A DNA stretch of 64,000 nt, taken from assembly GCF_910592395.1 (NCBI RefSeq), contig NC_088316.1, positions 7,814,001 through 7,878,000 of the forward strand, read 5' to 3'. Under the pieces are notes generated by a model that saw only the letters and a program-made list of their open reading frames with translations, made no database searches and was not told the origin of the DNA. Below, in pieces: positions 45,059 through 56,851 of the stretch; positions within the stretch are counted from its first letter, which is position 1; every line of letters starts with the position of its first letter. This DNA is from Lineus longissimus. Lineage: Eukaryota > Nemertea > Pilidiophora > Heteronemertea > Lineidae. The translations under genes were made by a program, and so were the position numbers.

Positions 45059-45265
45059 CCCTTTCGCTGCGGATGTACGCCAACTGGCGACTCAAATAAA
45101 AATGCCGGTTGACGAATTCGCCTATTTTGATTCCTATGTGTTATAGACTGATATGCAGTTCTGTAAATGTCTGATAGATGGCAATAGTGTTTCATTTATT
45201 AGTGGTCCTCCATGGAATTAGAATGGTAGAGAACAATAGAAATTTTGGGTTCCGCAGTGAAAGGG
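45059..45265. mobile_element. Miniature piggyBac-type element, 207 bp
   Basis: TTAA flanks at 45055-45058 and 45266-45269. Termini 'ccctttcgctgcgg' and, inverted, 'ccctttcactgcgg'. The first nine bases match the ends of the piggyBac derivative at 25958-27765. No ORF. Confidence 0.8.
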
Positions 45266-45269
45266 TTAA

Positions 45270-46529
45270 GGCAATACTCAGATTACATCTTGTCATGTAC
45301 AAAATACAAAGATTCAAGAAAAACCAAACTTTGAAGAAATCGGCCCAATAGTTTTTGCACAGCGACCGAAAAGGGCAGTGTCAGTGACATTTACTTATGA
45401 ATCCGACTATAGGCCTAACTATAAAAAGCACTGATGACAGCTGTGCTACACTTTCATCATTATCATCATCTACTTTAGTCAACCAGCTCAGATGACCTTT
45501 CTTGGGGCAGTGATCGGTAACGGTGAACTCCTTCCGACCCAACAGGCAAATGTTTACATTCGTGTCTCCGTGTATCATGGATTCATGTGTATACTAACAC
45601 CGTTGTTGTGTTGACACACTGACTGACTCTGACTGTGTACATTTCTACAGCGACGAAAAACGATCACAAAAATTGTTCTTTTTAAGCACTCGTGACATGT
45701 TTACAAAAATTAAAGCAAGTGTTTGTAGTAGAGGTTTACCTAATGAGTAGCGTCTGGGTGATTATAAACCATTAACTTGTGTTTAAAAGCCCACATTGTA
45801 ACGAAAGGTTCCGGCTTGACGCTAATCGCCCAGCCCCCATTTTGCCATACTCTCGAAACTTTGGGATCGTAAAATGCAATGGAAATCACATAATTTCTGA
45901 CACACACTGCTACAATTCATAATTTTATTGTTCTTTCACAGTATTATTACGCCACCCCGATTCGCAAGGCAGCTTGTACCAACTGGCTCTGCATTGACTA
46001 TCCCCACTCCAAGCCGAAGAACAGTGTGACAAGTTTCTCATTTTACCTTCCAATCACAGTCAAAATTTTCTAAAACAACCGGCAATGAGACAAACTAATA
46101 ATCTCAAACCAATCACAAGAATGTAATCAACACATACGACCTCATCCGAAGAGCGGATGATTAAGTTTTAGCATTGATTCAAGGTGATTTAATTCCTTCT
46201 TCGTCTCGCTTCAAATTCATAAAATGGCTGTCTTCCATACTTGTAGTATGCAGATCTAGTGGCGCAGTACAACACTGCGCATCTGGGATACCTGATGGAT
46301 TGCCTCGAACCGCGAAATTCAAAACTGCTGGCAATGTGCCAACTGACATTTTTGCACAATACCGCCACCTAGTTATATGAAACGAAATTAATCTATTTAA
46401 TATCGAAACCTCTATATCAGGCCGACCTCTAAAACTTCATTTCAAACTTCAATCTACTGGAATAAAGAAAATGGGCTTTTTTAACCTGGACCTACTTATA
46501 CCTGAATAGTAGGTCACACTGACCTAAAT
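45270..46529. other. Intronic stretch, no gene seen
   Basis: No recognisable exon. Short ORFs only. Sequence near 45480-45560 is open on the minus strand for 65 codons without a domain. Confidence 0.35.
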
Positions 46530-46975
46530 CTGTGTCAACATGTAGAGATGCCCAATAGGTGTCTACATATCAAATTTAGAGAGTCAATGACCAATAGCAA
46601 AAAGTGTGCCATGATCAAAGAAATTTTAGAGTTCGACCTCTGTGACCTTGAAATAAAGGTCAAATCAAAAACCCGTGTGATATGTGATGAACCTTTATTT
46701 GATACACCCACCATAAAATTGTCATCGCTCTAGCTTTAACCATAAGCTTCAAAATGACAAAAATAGGTTTTCAAAGAGCACCCCCTATATGGCAGACCAG
46801 CAGTCAAATTGCGCTGATTTTCATTCTGAAGGAAGGTCTTGCCTAGGGGTACCCACACACCAAGTATGAACTTTCTGGGTCAAGCGGTTAAGAAACGTGC
46901 CACACAGGATACGGACGACGACGGACGACAGACACAGGGCTATCGTATAGACTCCCCTAACGGTGAGCCAAAGAG
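46530..46975 (-). repeat. Diverged (TCG)n-family repeat, minus strand
   Basis: Contains 'gacctctgtgaccttgaaat', 'aaggtcaaatcaaaaaccc' and ends 'cggacgacgacggacgacag' with 'taacggtgagcca', the complement of the family's 5' end. A partial, old copy. Confidence 0.7.
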
Positions 46976-47370
46976 AGGATTTGTAAGTACTATCTTTGTA
47001 TTAATCTACAAAATATAGTGTGTCAATATTGGTTGAAGTCTTGCCTAAATTTTGTTTAAACCACTGTCAGTTTGATGACTTTGATCGCCTGAACAAGAAA
47101 ATGTATGCTGTTTTGCCCAGAGATCATTTATCTTTGTAGAAAAAAAGGTTTTATTAACCCCACTTTCAAAAAGAAACCGCCAAAACTAGCGAAATGTCAC
47201 AAACGTTATACAGAGGAAACTTTGTGTTTGGGCTAATTTTGTTTAAACTTTGACAGACTGATGATTGGGTTTGTGAGCACATGAATATATGAGCAATTAT
47301 CGTAGAGAAAAGTGTATCATTTTACAAAAAAAGAGGATTCATGAACACTCTCTTTGCATAATCTACAAAT
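46976..47370. repeat. About 375-bp repeat unit (copy c), partial
   Basis: Words shared with copy a: 'agaggatttgtaagtac', 'taatctacaaaata', 'aacatgaatatatgagca' (as 'cacatgaatatatgagca') and 'cactctctttgcataatc'. Order is partly duplicated, suggesting two broken units. Confidence 0.6.
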
Positions 47371-47999
47371 GGAGAGCTAGAAAAGTTAAGAGGACATTCC
47401 TCTTTCAAGGACATTCCCCTTTCATGGAGTCCTGACAAAACTTCTCAAACCTATTCTACAATAAAGTGCAATCAACGGACATTGTAATATAGTCAACATA
47501 GCAACACATAGTTGACATGTTACCCTCTTTTCAAAAATCTATGACATTTAACTTTGGATTAGATTCATGAGGATAAGCCTTCTCAATAAAATCCACTATT
47601 CCAGAACATTTGAAATTCCATTTAAAGCATAAATACTGTAAATTTTACAAATAATTTTAATTTCACTTTTCAAAAATATTGTGCACTATATACTGTAGAA
47701 CGGAAAAATTTCGCATGCAGAATATTTTCGCAAGTATTTTCTGCCGCGAAAATCTCTTGCTTTTAGATTGAAACTCATGTAATTGTTGCCATGTTTCCAC
47801 AAATGCACTGCATACAGCTTGGCCAAACAAAGGCCTACATGTATACCCCGCGCAATTAGCACTTGTCATAATTGCACCTAACTTAAACACCATTTACTTA
47901 ATTATTGCTCAGATTCTGCTATAGGGGAAATTTTACACTACGATCCAAATACACTAAGAGCTTCGAGTCAAAATCACTCGTCTTAAGAACTAGCATGAA
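47371..47999. other. Intronic stretch, no gene seen
   Basis: AT-rich; no repeat or exon identified. The complement of 'ttgcatgcagaatattttcg' region holds a 76-codon ORF without a domain. Confidence 0.3.
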
Positions 48000-48830
48000 C
48001 CATTGGATCTCCTCAAGATAGACGAAGTCTTCTTCGGAGAGAAACTTGATGTATATATTGGATGCCACACTGCAAACATTGAAGCAACCTCCAGAAGATG
48101 CCAACATGTTCTCCACCATGATGCATGCCTGTCTTGCAGCTGTTTTTGAAATCCTGGAACGTCAGTAGGAAAAATACTTTGCCATGGATGTCACCGATGT
48201 ATTGATGGAGGAAATAAAATCATCTAGGGCCCACAACATAGATGCTGAGGAAATTATGGGGATGTTAAGTGCAGCACAGAAGAAAGCACCCAATGCCACC
48301 CTATGTTTCCTCTCGTCTAAGCTGAGGGCCCAGAAGAATCGCACTGTTGCTTATCTTGATGACATGTCAGAGGAGAAACGAGACTCCATACTGAAGAAGG
48401 CTGTGAAACTTTGGTAACTAGAACGAAAGAAGAAAAAAGTAAAGCAGAAGGATCTGATGAAGGAGATGGCAAAGAGACAGGCTGATAAACAACAAATGAG
48501 GGAGACCACTGAAAGGAACAAATTGGAGAAGAGATTAAAGAACATGCCTTTTGCAGAATTAGCAACAAACTTTCCTGATCTTGACAGTAGCAAATTGGAA
48601 TAGGTCACTTACCTTGTCACAGGAAAATTTGTTGGTGACCACATTTGCCATCTCTGGTATGAGGACGATGAGCAGATTATTTATGATAGGAAAAAAGAAA
48701 GCTTGTAGGCAAAGGGAAAAAGTATGTTGTGGCGTATTGTTCTCCGGATGAGACATACAATGATGCCGCAGACTATGACATGTCCCTTTTGCCTTGGCAG
48801 CAGACTTAATTGCCAATGATTTAATGATAT
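48000..48830 (+). pseudogene. Unrecognised broken gene with coiled coil
   Basis: One frame runs from about 48040 through 'FSTMMHACLAAVFEILERQ', a TAG at 48165, then 'MDVTDVLMEEIKSS' and on to a TAG at 48415, then a Lys/Arg/Glu-rich coiled coil ('KDLMKEMAKRQADKQQMRE') to a TAG at 48601. After it come 'FVGDHICHLWYEDDEQI' and, one frameshift later (about 48712), 'KKYVVAYCSPDETYNDAADY', which looks like a small beta-barrel domain of the Tudor/chromo type. I do not recognise the family. The absence of introns and the several stops suggest a mobile-element gene or retrocopy. Confidence 0.5.
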
Positions 48831-49976
48831 GAGCTAGGTTAGAGTACTGAGACACACTCTTTTTGTTTAAAAACAGTCTATATTATTTTTTGCTAATGTA
48901 CTTTTTCTCCCCAGGGATAAGCCAACTGCGGCATGCAGATGTGATATTGCAGACAAGACAAATAATACCTTAACATTTTTACTTAAGACCAAGAACATGC
49001 TCAAAATCAAAATATTATTCTTTCATATTGTAGAACATTAAGAAATCCACCTTCCCTGAAAATTTGAGATATCTTGATTAATAAGGGAACAACCACAATC
49101 GTTTTTATGCAAAAACGTTGCAAAAACATTAGGTTTTTGGTCACAGATTTCAATACAAATTACCTTAAGACAATATGGCTAATTAACAAACTTCTAATTG
49201 CTTGTAACTTCCTTATTGCTTAAGATATTGGATTGATTTTGGTATCATTGTTTTTGATTTTTCAAACACTTTCCAGTGAGAGCAGTTGCATTGAAATTGG
49301 CTGACTTTAAAAATTGTCTTCACATACCTACTACAGACTGACCAGACTGACTGATGTCTTTGTGCTTACATTTTTCTCAGCTTTCAGTGAGCTCTTTTAT
49401 TGACAAAATAAAACATGTACCATATTTGTTCCTGTTAATAAAGTGTTTTGGTATTTTATGTAAAACAGCTTCGAGGTTTGTTCTTGGAAAAATTAGTGGG
49501 TGTTTTTATGTAGCTATCGTACACATGCATCTATTGGTGTGCACATTTCAAACCCAAACCAAAATCCTCAACTTCAAACCCACTAGCATCAACTTTATTT
49601 TCCACATTTTCCTCAATTTTTTTCCTCTTTATATATATATATCCTCATGTATCTTCTCAAATCAGAAATTAACAGGGGAAAGCAGAAAATATGTTACCTT
49701 TAACGAGGTGCCCAAAAATCTTGTGCCTTGCAAACATCACTGCAAAAAGAGAAGTGAGGTACTGATCGTCACTTGAAGACACTATTAAAGAATGTTCCTT
49801 TTTCCTGGATTTACATTAAAAAAACCAAAGTGCATTCAGTTCTTTGAATATTTTCAGTGAACATTTTATATGCTGTAATAACTAGGTGGTCTCATGAGGT
49901 CTGTTTGCTTTGGCGGCAGTCTTAAACTCGTGCAAGCTTCGTCATTGTAAATCATCAATCGCTTGACCTTTTTCAG
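48831..49976. other. Intronic stretch before host exon C
   Basis: AT-rich with a (TA)n tract near 49630. A 140-codon ORF (49354-49776) is Phe/Leu/Ile-rich with no motif and is probably chance in T-rich DNA. Acceptor 'ctttttcag' ends at 49976. Confidence 0.4.
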
Positions 49977-50121
49977 AATTTGGAGTCACAGGATCATTGG
50001 AACATCAGCTGAAATACTTCATGCAGGTCATAAGGTGCTTAACCTGATTGAAAAGAAGGTGGAGTGTTACCTGGCTGGTCACAAATCCTACCCACAGTGT
50101 ATAGACTTCTGGAAAAACAAG
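49977..50121 (+). CDS. WD40-like host gene, exon C (145 bp, phase 2-0)
   Basis: Acceptor 'accttttcag'-type, open exon, donor 'aag|gtaggcc'. With the two bases left by exon B it encodes 'RIIGTSAEILHAGH' and then 'ECYLAGHKSYPQCIDFWKNK', the His of a typical Gly-His dipeptide of WD repeats being visible. It leaves phase 0, which exon D uses directly. The intron to exon D is about 4 kb and holds repeat copy 3 and a non-LTR pseudogene. Confidence 0.8.
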
Positions 50122-50179
50122 GTAGGCCTGCAGTGAACCTCGCATAAACTTGCTAATAACGGATTGTAGTATAAAAATG

Positions 50180-51204
50180 AAATGGCCAGGGCCATTGTGC
50201 TCACCTCATGTGGAGGAAAGATGGATAAAGAGCATGGTCTTGTGTCATGTAGTGTTAGGTTTGATGTAGGTCCAAGCAATTACAATTTCCCCAAAATGGC
50301 CAATTTACAGTACATTCGACCTCTGTGACCTTGAAAAGTAGGTCAAATCAAAGAAGACCCGGGTGACACATTGAATGGTTGTTAGAATTAGATGTACCTA
50401 TGGTGCCAATCGGGCAAGTCATTACTAGGAATAATGGCATTTTGAAGAATTTAGGATTTGACCCCCTCCCTGGAGGCCAAACGGCAAATCAGATCGCACC
50501 AAACTTCGGTACCTGAGATCACCTGACCAAGGGGTACATGTGTACTTAATTTGTGATCAATAGTCATTGCAGTTAAGAAACGTGCCATAGTTACGGCCCG
50601 ACGTCGAATTTACGCCATTTGACCTCTGTGACCTTGACAAGTAGGTCAAATTAAAAACCTGTGTGACATATACTGTATGGTGGTTAGATGTACCCATGAT
50701 ATCAAATTGGTGGCAATCGGGCAAGAAGTTAAGGAATAATCACATTTTTAAGGTTTTTGGATTTTGCCTCCTGCTGGTCAAGTGGTGAATCATATTGGAC
50801 CAAACTTCGGTCCCTGAGATCACCTGACTAAGGGGTAAATGTGTACCAAATTTGGTATCAATAGTCATTGCAGTTTAGAAACGTGCCATCGTTACATCCT
50901 AACGGCCAATTTACACCATTTGACCTCTGTGACCTTGAAAAGGAGGTCAAATCAAAAACCCGGAGGATATATGATGCACCTTTGCTAGAAGTACCTACCA
51001 TATTTTTTTCAAAATTTCATGACTACTATTAAGGGAGATATTGCATATTTTCACTTTTAACGTTTGGCCCCCTGGTGGCCAAACCATGAAACAAATCGGA
51101 CCGAAACTTGGTCTCCCAGGTGTCATTACATAAGGGTACGTGTGTACCAAGTTTAAACTCAATAGCTCTAACAGTAACGAAACGTGCCCTGCTAACGGAC
51201 GACG

Positions 51205-51254
<50 letters not shown>

Positions 51255-51307
51255 ACGACGGACGCCACGGTATGGGATAAGCTCACCTCTGCTAAGAGGT
51301 GAGCTAA
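50180..51307 (-). repeat. (TCG)n-containing interspersed repeat, copy 3 (minus strand)
   Basis: Reverse complement of copies 1 and 2 in full: starts (plus strand) 'aatgaaatggccagggccat', ends with the (CGA)n block (about 51196-51262) and 'ctctgctaagaggtgagcta'. Close to identical by eye to the other two apart from scattered substitutions such as 'cctgctggtcaag' for 'accaccagggggc'. Flanks are 'tataaa' on one side and 'atgagagttc' on the other; no certain target duplication. Confidence 0.9.
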
Positions 51308-51716
51308 TGAGAGTTCTGCGGAAAGTCATCTTAAAGTCAAAATAAAGGTTTGACTCAATTTGCATGAAAGACAAAGTTTGACTCAATTCAAAAATAAGAA
51401 ATAAATTGCAATAAACATGTAAAACCTGCACACATGAATTCTGGCGAGGAACCCCATTTTTGTCGATAACGTTCTATTTTACAAAGGTTCTAATTCATGA
51501 AGTGAATATACTCTCAACAATGTGGACATGTTTTTGTCATTCTCTAAAACCTGTCCAACAGTCAATGTCCAATGACAATCCCACTCAACAAATAGTAATA
51601 TTGATTCATACCAAATCCATTAAAAACCTTTTATTTGATTTTAAAGTCAGTTATCGAATAAATGGAAACCACATTCTGTATGAGTCTTCTCATAGAGAGC
51701 CTTGTTGGTGATCTTT
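51308..51716. other. Intronic stretch between copy 3 and the LINE pseudogene
   Basis: AT-rich; the word 'gtttgactcaatt' occurs twice (about 51349 and 51376). No gene. Confidence 0.4.
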
Positions 51717-53460
51717 CTTGGCCAGAATATCATGCAGATCTTGCGTAGGCATCCGTTATGGAAGGATGCTATCTTCCCATGTCTTCTACGGTGGTTCTCC
51801 GACATTCAGAGCCATAGAGGAGTACGGACTTAACATTGCTGTTATATAGCCTGACTTTGGCCTTTATGGAATAGATGGACTTCCATATGAGATTTAGCTT
51901 GAAGAAGGCTGTTCTTGCCTTGTTGATTCTACTCCTATATCCTTCTGTGTACCTATGTCCTTGCTGAGCAAGCTTCCAAGATACATGAAGTCATTAACCT
52001 TGTCGACTGGCTCTCCATCTATGGTAATTGGTGATGGTGGGATGGTGTTGATGCTCAAGAGGTTTGTCTTAGGAATGTTGAAAGATAGTCCCGTTGGCTT
52101 GGAGTGCTCGTTTAACCTGTTGGTTTTCTCTTGCATATTAGCGTACCTGGACGGCAAGGAGGGCTAAATCATCAGCGAAGTCACAGTCTTCTAGGAAGGA
52201 TGTCACTGTCCACTGGATACCTCTAGGTGCATCAGATGTAGTTTGTCACATTATCCAGTCAATTAGAACAAGGAAAAGTATTGGCGATAGAATGCACCCC
52301 TGACGGACTCCGGACTTCACTTGGAACCACTCGGTCTGTGTCTGTTCTAGAATGTCACTGCACTCAAAATGGTCGTAGAACTTTGTGATCAGCCGTACAA
52401 TCTTTGGTGGAACTCTGTGGGACCTCAGGACTTTCCATAAACTGCCTCGATATACGCTGTGGAAGGCCGTCTTGTAGTCGACAATGTTTATGTATAGTGG
52501 GCCATTCCACTCCAGACACTGCTCGATGATGTTCCTTAGGGTAAGTATCTAGTCTGTACATCCTCTTCCCTTCCGGAAACCGGCTTGTTCCTTGCGTAGG
52601 TGGGGGTCGATGGTGTCTTGGAGGCGATCTAGGAGGATCTTGCAGAAAACTTTGCTTGGTATTGGGAGTAAAGTGATTCCTCTCTAGTTGTTGCAGTTCC
52701 CAATGTCTCCTTTCTTCGGCAGTTTAACTATGAGTCCTTCGATCAGTCTTCAGGGATGGTGTCATTCTCCCAGATGTTGTGGAAGAGGTCTGCGAGCACT
52801 CGTGTTGCTGTTGCAGCATCAGCTTTCAGCATATCAGCATGGATAGAGTCGATGCCAGGAGCTGTGCCGTTCTTTAAGGAATTTATGGCTTTCAACACTT
52901 CCTCTGGAGTGGGGGTCCTGTGTCGACATCGGGCTCCTCTCCGGCGTTGGTGGTGTTGCCTGGATTTTAGGCTCTGGTCTGTTTTAGGACTTCCTTGAAA
53001 TGTTCCAACCATCTGACTGCTTGTCCTTTCTTGCAGGTTATAGTTTCTCCATCCTTACTCTTCACTGGTGCATCGCAAGAGCTGTTGGTGCCACAGAGCT
53101 GTCGCTTGATCTTGTATACAGTACTCTGCTATCTTCTGCTTACAGCTTTCTCCGCTTCCTCTGCCATGGCATTCAGGAAGGATTACTCGTCTTTTCTAGC
53201 TCAGCTCCTTTCTCTCAGTTATGACCTTCCGGGTCTTATCGAAGATTCATTCCTTCCTCTTGTGGTTCTTGAATCCAAGGACTTTTTTGCTGGTTTCGAT
53301 GTAGGCGGTGGCAATGGTCTCCCAGTTCTCTTCAACACTGGTGGGTTCTTCCTGTTGCTCTAGCACTTTAAAACGGTTCCTTAATTCATTGGAGAACTTG
53401 GATCTTATTTCTGGTACACCCAACTTGGCATCTTGACATCTTGAAGGGAACTCCTCCACT
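51717..53460 (-). pseudogene. Non-LTR retrotransposon reverse transcriptase, minus strand
   Basis: Read 5' to 3' from about 53460 to 51717. The order is a charged pre-RT segment ('ENWETIATAYIETSKKVLG', about 53340), 'EEVLKAINSLKNGTAPGID' (about 52890), 'EQAGFRKGRGC' (about 52560), 'GVRQGCILSP' (about 52300), the catalytic 'FADDLALL' (about 52175) and a thumb segment with 'FMYLGSLLSKD' (about 51975). At least three frameshifts and stops separate these blocks, and the endonuclease is missing (5' truncated). Classical target-primed LINE debris; clade not assigned. Confidence 0.8.
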
Positions 53461-54150
53461 TATTGTTGATCAGTATGTGGTCGATCTGGTTGATGTCCCT
53501 GTGCACATGTCACGGATTTGATCCCGGCACATGCTTGGCTTGCCGTTTAGAATATTTTTCCTTGAGAGGACAGCTTTATAAAATCCACAAAAATCTTCAA
53601 GATGCCGATGAAAATATTATAAGCTGATTTTATTCAACTTCAATGGAGAGTCAATAAAGCTTTCTTGGTGATTTCTTTTGTTTGATTTCACTGTATTTCC
53701 TCGAGGAAAAATGCTAGAAATCAGCAAATTTTCTTGCGAATTTTGAAATTAGGATCGGTTTAGCTCAGTTTTGTGACAGAATATTGATATAAACTGCCCC
53801 AGGAAAGAAACAGAGTTGCACTACCACACTACTTCCTCTTAGATTGCAAAATTTAAATCAATGACAGAAACTGTTCTCCCCATATCCACTGCAAATGACA
53901 TGCATTAACATTACCCGAGGACCAGTAATTTATACGAAATAAACTGATGAGAGACAAAACTGCATACAAATTTAGCTAGGCTATGAAAAATTATAAGACC
54001 TGTAATGATAGATTTCAAGGAGAAAATCGACGGAAAACACAGATTTAGAGGCAAAAATAAGGATCACATTGTGAACAATATCGCACTTTGTTTGTTTTTC
54101 ACATGTGCAAGGTTGACTGCACTAAATTGCACTCTATTATTCTATTTTAG
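53461..54150. other. Intronic stretch before host exon D
   Basis: Contains pieces of old repeats: 53755-53830 resembles 1440-1530, and 53870-53925 resembles 20900-20955. Acceptor 'ttctattttag' ends at 54150. Confidence 0.45.
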
Positions 54151-54322
54151 GTGCTATCTGGAACCACCCAGGGCAATCTGTTGAGGTGGAGGTTAGATGA
54201 TTGCCCAGTCCTAGACGAGGATGACTCGATGACCCCAATGCTGGAGGCAGAGGTGGTTGCAGAATTTCACAATGTGATCGTCAATGTTATTTACAGAGAT
54301 AGTTTGATATTATTGATAAAAT
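54151..54322 (+). CDS. WD40-like host gene, exon D (172 bp, phase 0-1)
   Basis: Open exon starting in phase 0 with 'VLSGTTQGNLLRWRLDD', a textbook WD-repeat strand (Ser-Gly-x-x-x-Gly-x-Leu-x-x-Trp). It goes on into an acidic loop ('DEDDSMTPMLEAE') and 'NVIYRDSLILLIK'. Donor 't|gtaagtaaa'. The next exon should begin in phase 1; none was found to the right, where BEL/Pao elements take over. The position and phase agree fully with exons A-C. Confidence 0.8.
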
Positions 54323-54670
54323 GTAAGTAAATGAATTTCATATGGGCAGTTGGTCTCTTCAAGTCCGGAATATAAAGAAATGAATGAATTTTAGTAGATT
54401 TCTACACATATATATAGTAATTTGAAACAACACTTGCATGGTTGACTGAGCAGTCTAGGTCTCAGTGATAATTAGGTTAAGGGGTAAAAAAACAGCACTC
54501 TGCCAAAATTGTATTTTCACTGTACCAACTTGCAAAACCATCAATGACTTTGTCTACCCAATTGAGCTCAATTTTAGCTCATTGATGTGTTTGTCTCTTG
54601 AACACTGTGGGGTAAGCATTTCCCAAGAGTGTTTATGAATTTCTGATGGCAGTCAATACGATATGAACTT
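54323..54670. other. Start of the intron after exon D
   Basis: AT-rich, no gene or repeat identified. Confidence 0.4.
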
Positions 54671-55235
54671 TTATTGGCTCACTGTAGGGGAGTCTGTTCA
54701 ATACCGCAGTGTCCAGCGTCAAACAACCGGCATTCCTAGTCTATATCCTGTTTCAAAAGCAGTGGCACAGTTCTTAACCTCTGAAGCTATGAACTTCAAA
54801 TTTTTAACACTGACAGAACCCCCAAGGTCTGGTTGCCTTTGACACTAAATTTAAGTCTCATCTGATTTGCAACTTGGCCACCAGGAGACAAAAGTGTAAA
54901 CCTTAAATGAGTAATATCTCGCTTGTAAGTGACTCTATATTAATAAACAATTTATGGTAGGTACTTCTAGCAAGGATACATCACATATCTTGAGGGTTTT
55001 TCATTTAACTTACTTCTTAAGGTCACAGGTGTCAAATAGTCTTAATTGGCCGTTGGAGTACAACTATAGCACATTTTTAACCGCTAAAGCTATGAACTGG
55101 AAACTTAGTACACATGACCACCCATGTCAGATAATCTCTGACAGCCAATTTCGGTTTCATCTGACTTGATTTGGCCCCCAGAGGGCACAAACTGAAGAGG
55201 TAAAAGGTTCAATATCTGGCTTTTACTAGTGATTT
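54671..55235 (+). repeat. Diverged (TCG)n-family repeat
   Basis: Begins 'ttggctcactgtaggggagt' and carries 'ttggccaccaggagacaaaa', 'atggtaggtacttctagcaa' and 'aaggtcacaggtgtcaaat' in family order. Broken off at about 55235 where BEL/Pao sequence begins. Confidence 0.7.
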
Positions 55236-55259
55236 TTTGGGGGCCAACAATTTCGTTGA

Positions 55260-55994
55260 TCGTTTGACCTGCGGGTTGGATGCAAACCCTTTACCGATAG
55301 CTTTAAGCTTTCCCAGCTACTCATGTTGACAACGGGTAATGCCCACAAGGCAATTATGCACCTTGATGGTACAAGGGAGGGCTATGCCAAAGCCTTGGAT
55401 GTACTTAAGGACAGGTTCGGTCGGCCCTACCAGATCGTTAAGTCATGCTTGCAGAAAATCACGTTTGGAAAGAGATTCGGCCCCCATGATCCAAAGGGAT
55501 TGCTTGAGTATTCCGACCACCTGAACGCTGTCTACGAGACTCTGTCAGACATCGTCCTACTAAGAGAGGCGGACACTCAAACCACCTTGAAGGCCATATT
55601 TGAGCGATTGCCGCTGGCAGTCCAGGCGAGATGGGCGAAGATGGTGTCACGTATGGAAGAGGAGGATAAGTTTCTGCGATTGAAGGATTTGGTCGAGTAT
55701 GTGAAGAATCAAGCTAAGATGATGAACCATGTGGTCTTTGAAATCAAGTCAGTGGTAGCGGCAGCGCAACCATCAGCTGCGGCGTGGAAAAACAGGACAA
55801 TGGCAGCATTCCCACCAAAGGTAAAGGTTACCACCCTCTCCACTCAGGCGGTGAGTGAAGAAATGAAGAAGGGCGAAAAACCAGTGGGCGGGAAGCCACA
55901 GTGCAAATTTTGCAGGCAGGAACATCTGATTATCCATTGTCATAAGTTCGAGAAGGAGGAACCCGCAGTCAGGAGGAGATTTGCTCTGCTATGA
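55260..55994 (+). pseudogene. BEL-1 Gag region
   Basis: The frame from about 55260 (upstream of the ATG at 55323) encodes the helical capsid-like region common in BEL/Pao Gag (DUF1759-type), with 'ALDVLKDRFGRP' visible, then a linker and a CX2C...H.C knuckle around 'CKFCRQEH' (about 55902). The first part of Gag is missing. It ends at 55994, with the protease in another frame. Confidence 0.75.
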
Positions 55995-56724
55995 CTGCAG
56001 AAAGAAAAGGTCGTGTAAAAGTTGTGGTGGTGATCACCATTCACTCCTCCATACGCCAGGTTGTGACGCATCAGGTCAGGGCCAAGAGGAATCCATCGGA
56101 CACCGAACAGAGGAAGCTGATGGAGCAGCTCGGCCAACCAGCAGGCAGGATTGTTCAGGTCAAACCAAGACCCACAGTCAAACGGTTGGGTCGGTGGTAG
56201 CATCAAAACCGGGAAAAGATGCAGTGTTGCTGAAGGTGGTGCCTGTCCGTGTAATTGCGGAGAACGGAAGATCTTTCACAAAACGTAGTCTGCTAGACAC
56301 TGGGTCTAGCACAACGCTGATTACGAAGGAGTTAGCGGATGCTCTGAAGATGGCCAGGAGGAAGGAGACGATCATGGTTAACACTGTTCTAGCTCGAGGA
56401 CAACGTCAGGATGTCTCGGTCTGTTGTTGTAGCCTGCAGCCAGTTGGAGCTGACCAGTCAGTAATACCTGTAAATAAGGCCTACATCGTTGCCGACCTTC
56501 ACATAGACAAGTATCATACAGAGTCTGTCGATCTGAGTGCATGGGATCACCTGCGGGAGATTGAATTTTCGACGACGGTTGATTTTGACTCAGTCACAGT
56601 CCTTATCGGAGAGAACATACCTACAGCTCATGCTGTGCTGAAAGTCGCTTTGGTGAAGAACCTCATAACCAACCTATGCAGTGAGGACACCATTCGGATG
56701 GTGTGTTGCAGGACCCACCAATGA
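55981..56724 (+). pseudogene. BEL-1 aspartic protease region
   Basis: Starts with a second Cys/His-rich segment and reaches the retropepsin motif 'LLDTGSSTTLI' at about 56290, followed by the beta-rich domain typical of the DUF1758 family. The remainder runs to a stop at 56722-56724. In the intact element this would process the polyprotein. It is in a different frame from Gag. Confidence 0.75.
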
Positions 56725-56851
56725 GCTGGCATGGCCAGGGATGAACGTCAGTTATGTCGGGGTGAGTACAGGGTGGAGCTCAAGATGTTGACCTCACAAA
56801 GAAAAGTTATGGGGAGTCGAGAAGCATGGATTCCAAAATACGGGAGTAAAG

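Noticed and set aside
49354-49776. 140-codon plus-strand ORF, hydrophobic
   Set aside because: Phe/Ile/Leu-rich translation of T-rich intronic DNA without a domain; no supporting splice or initiation context.
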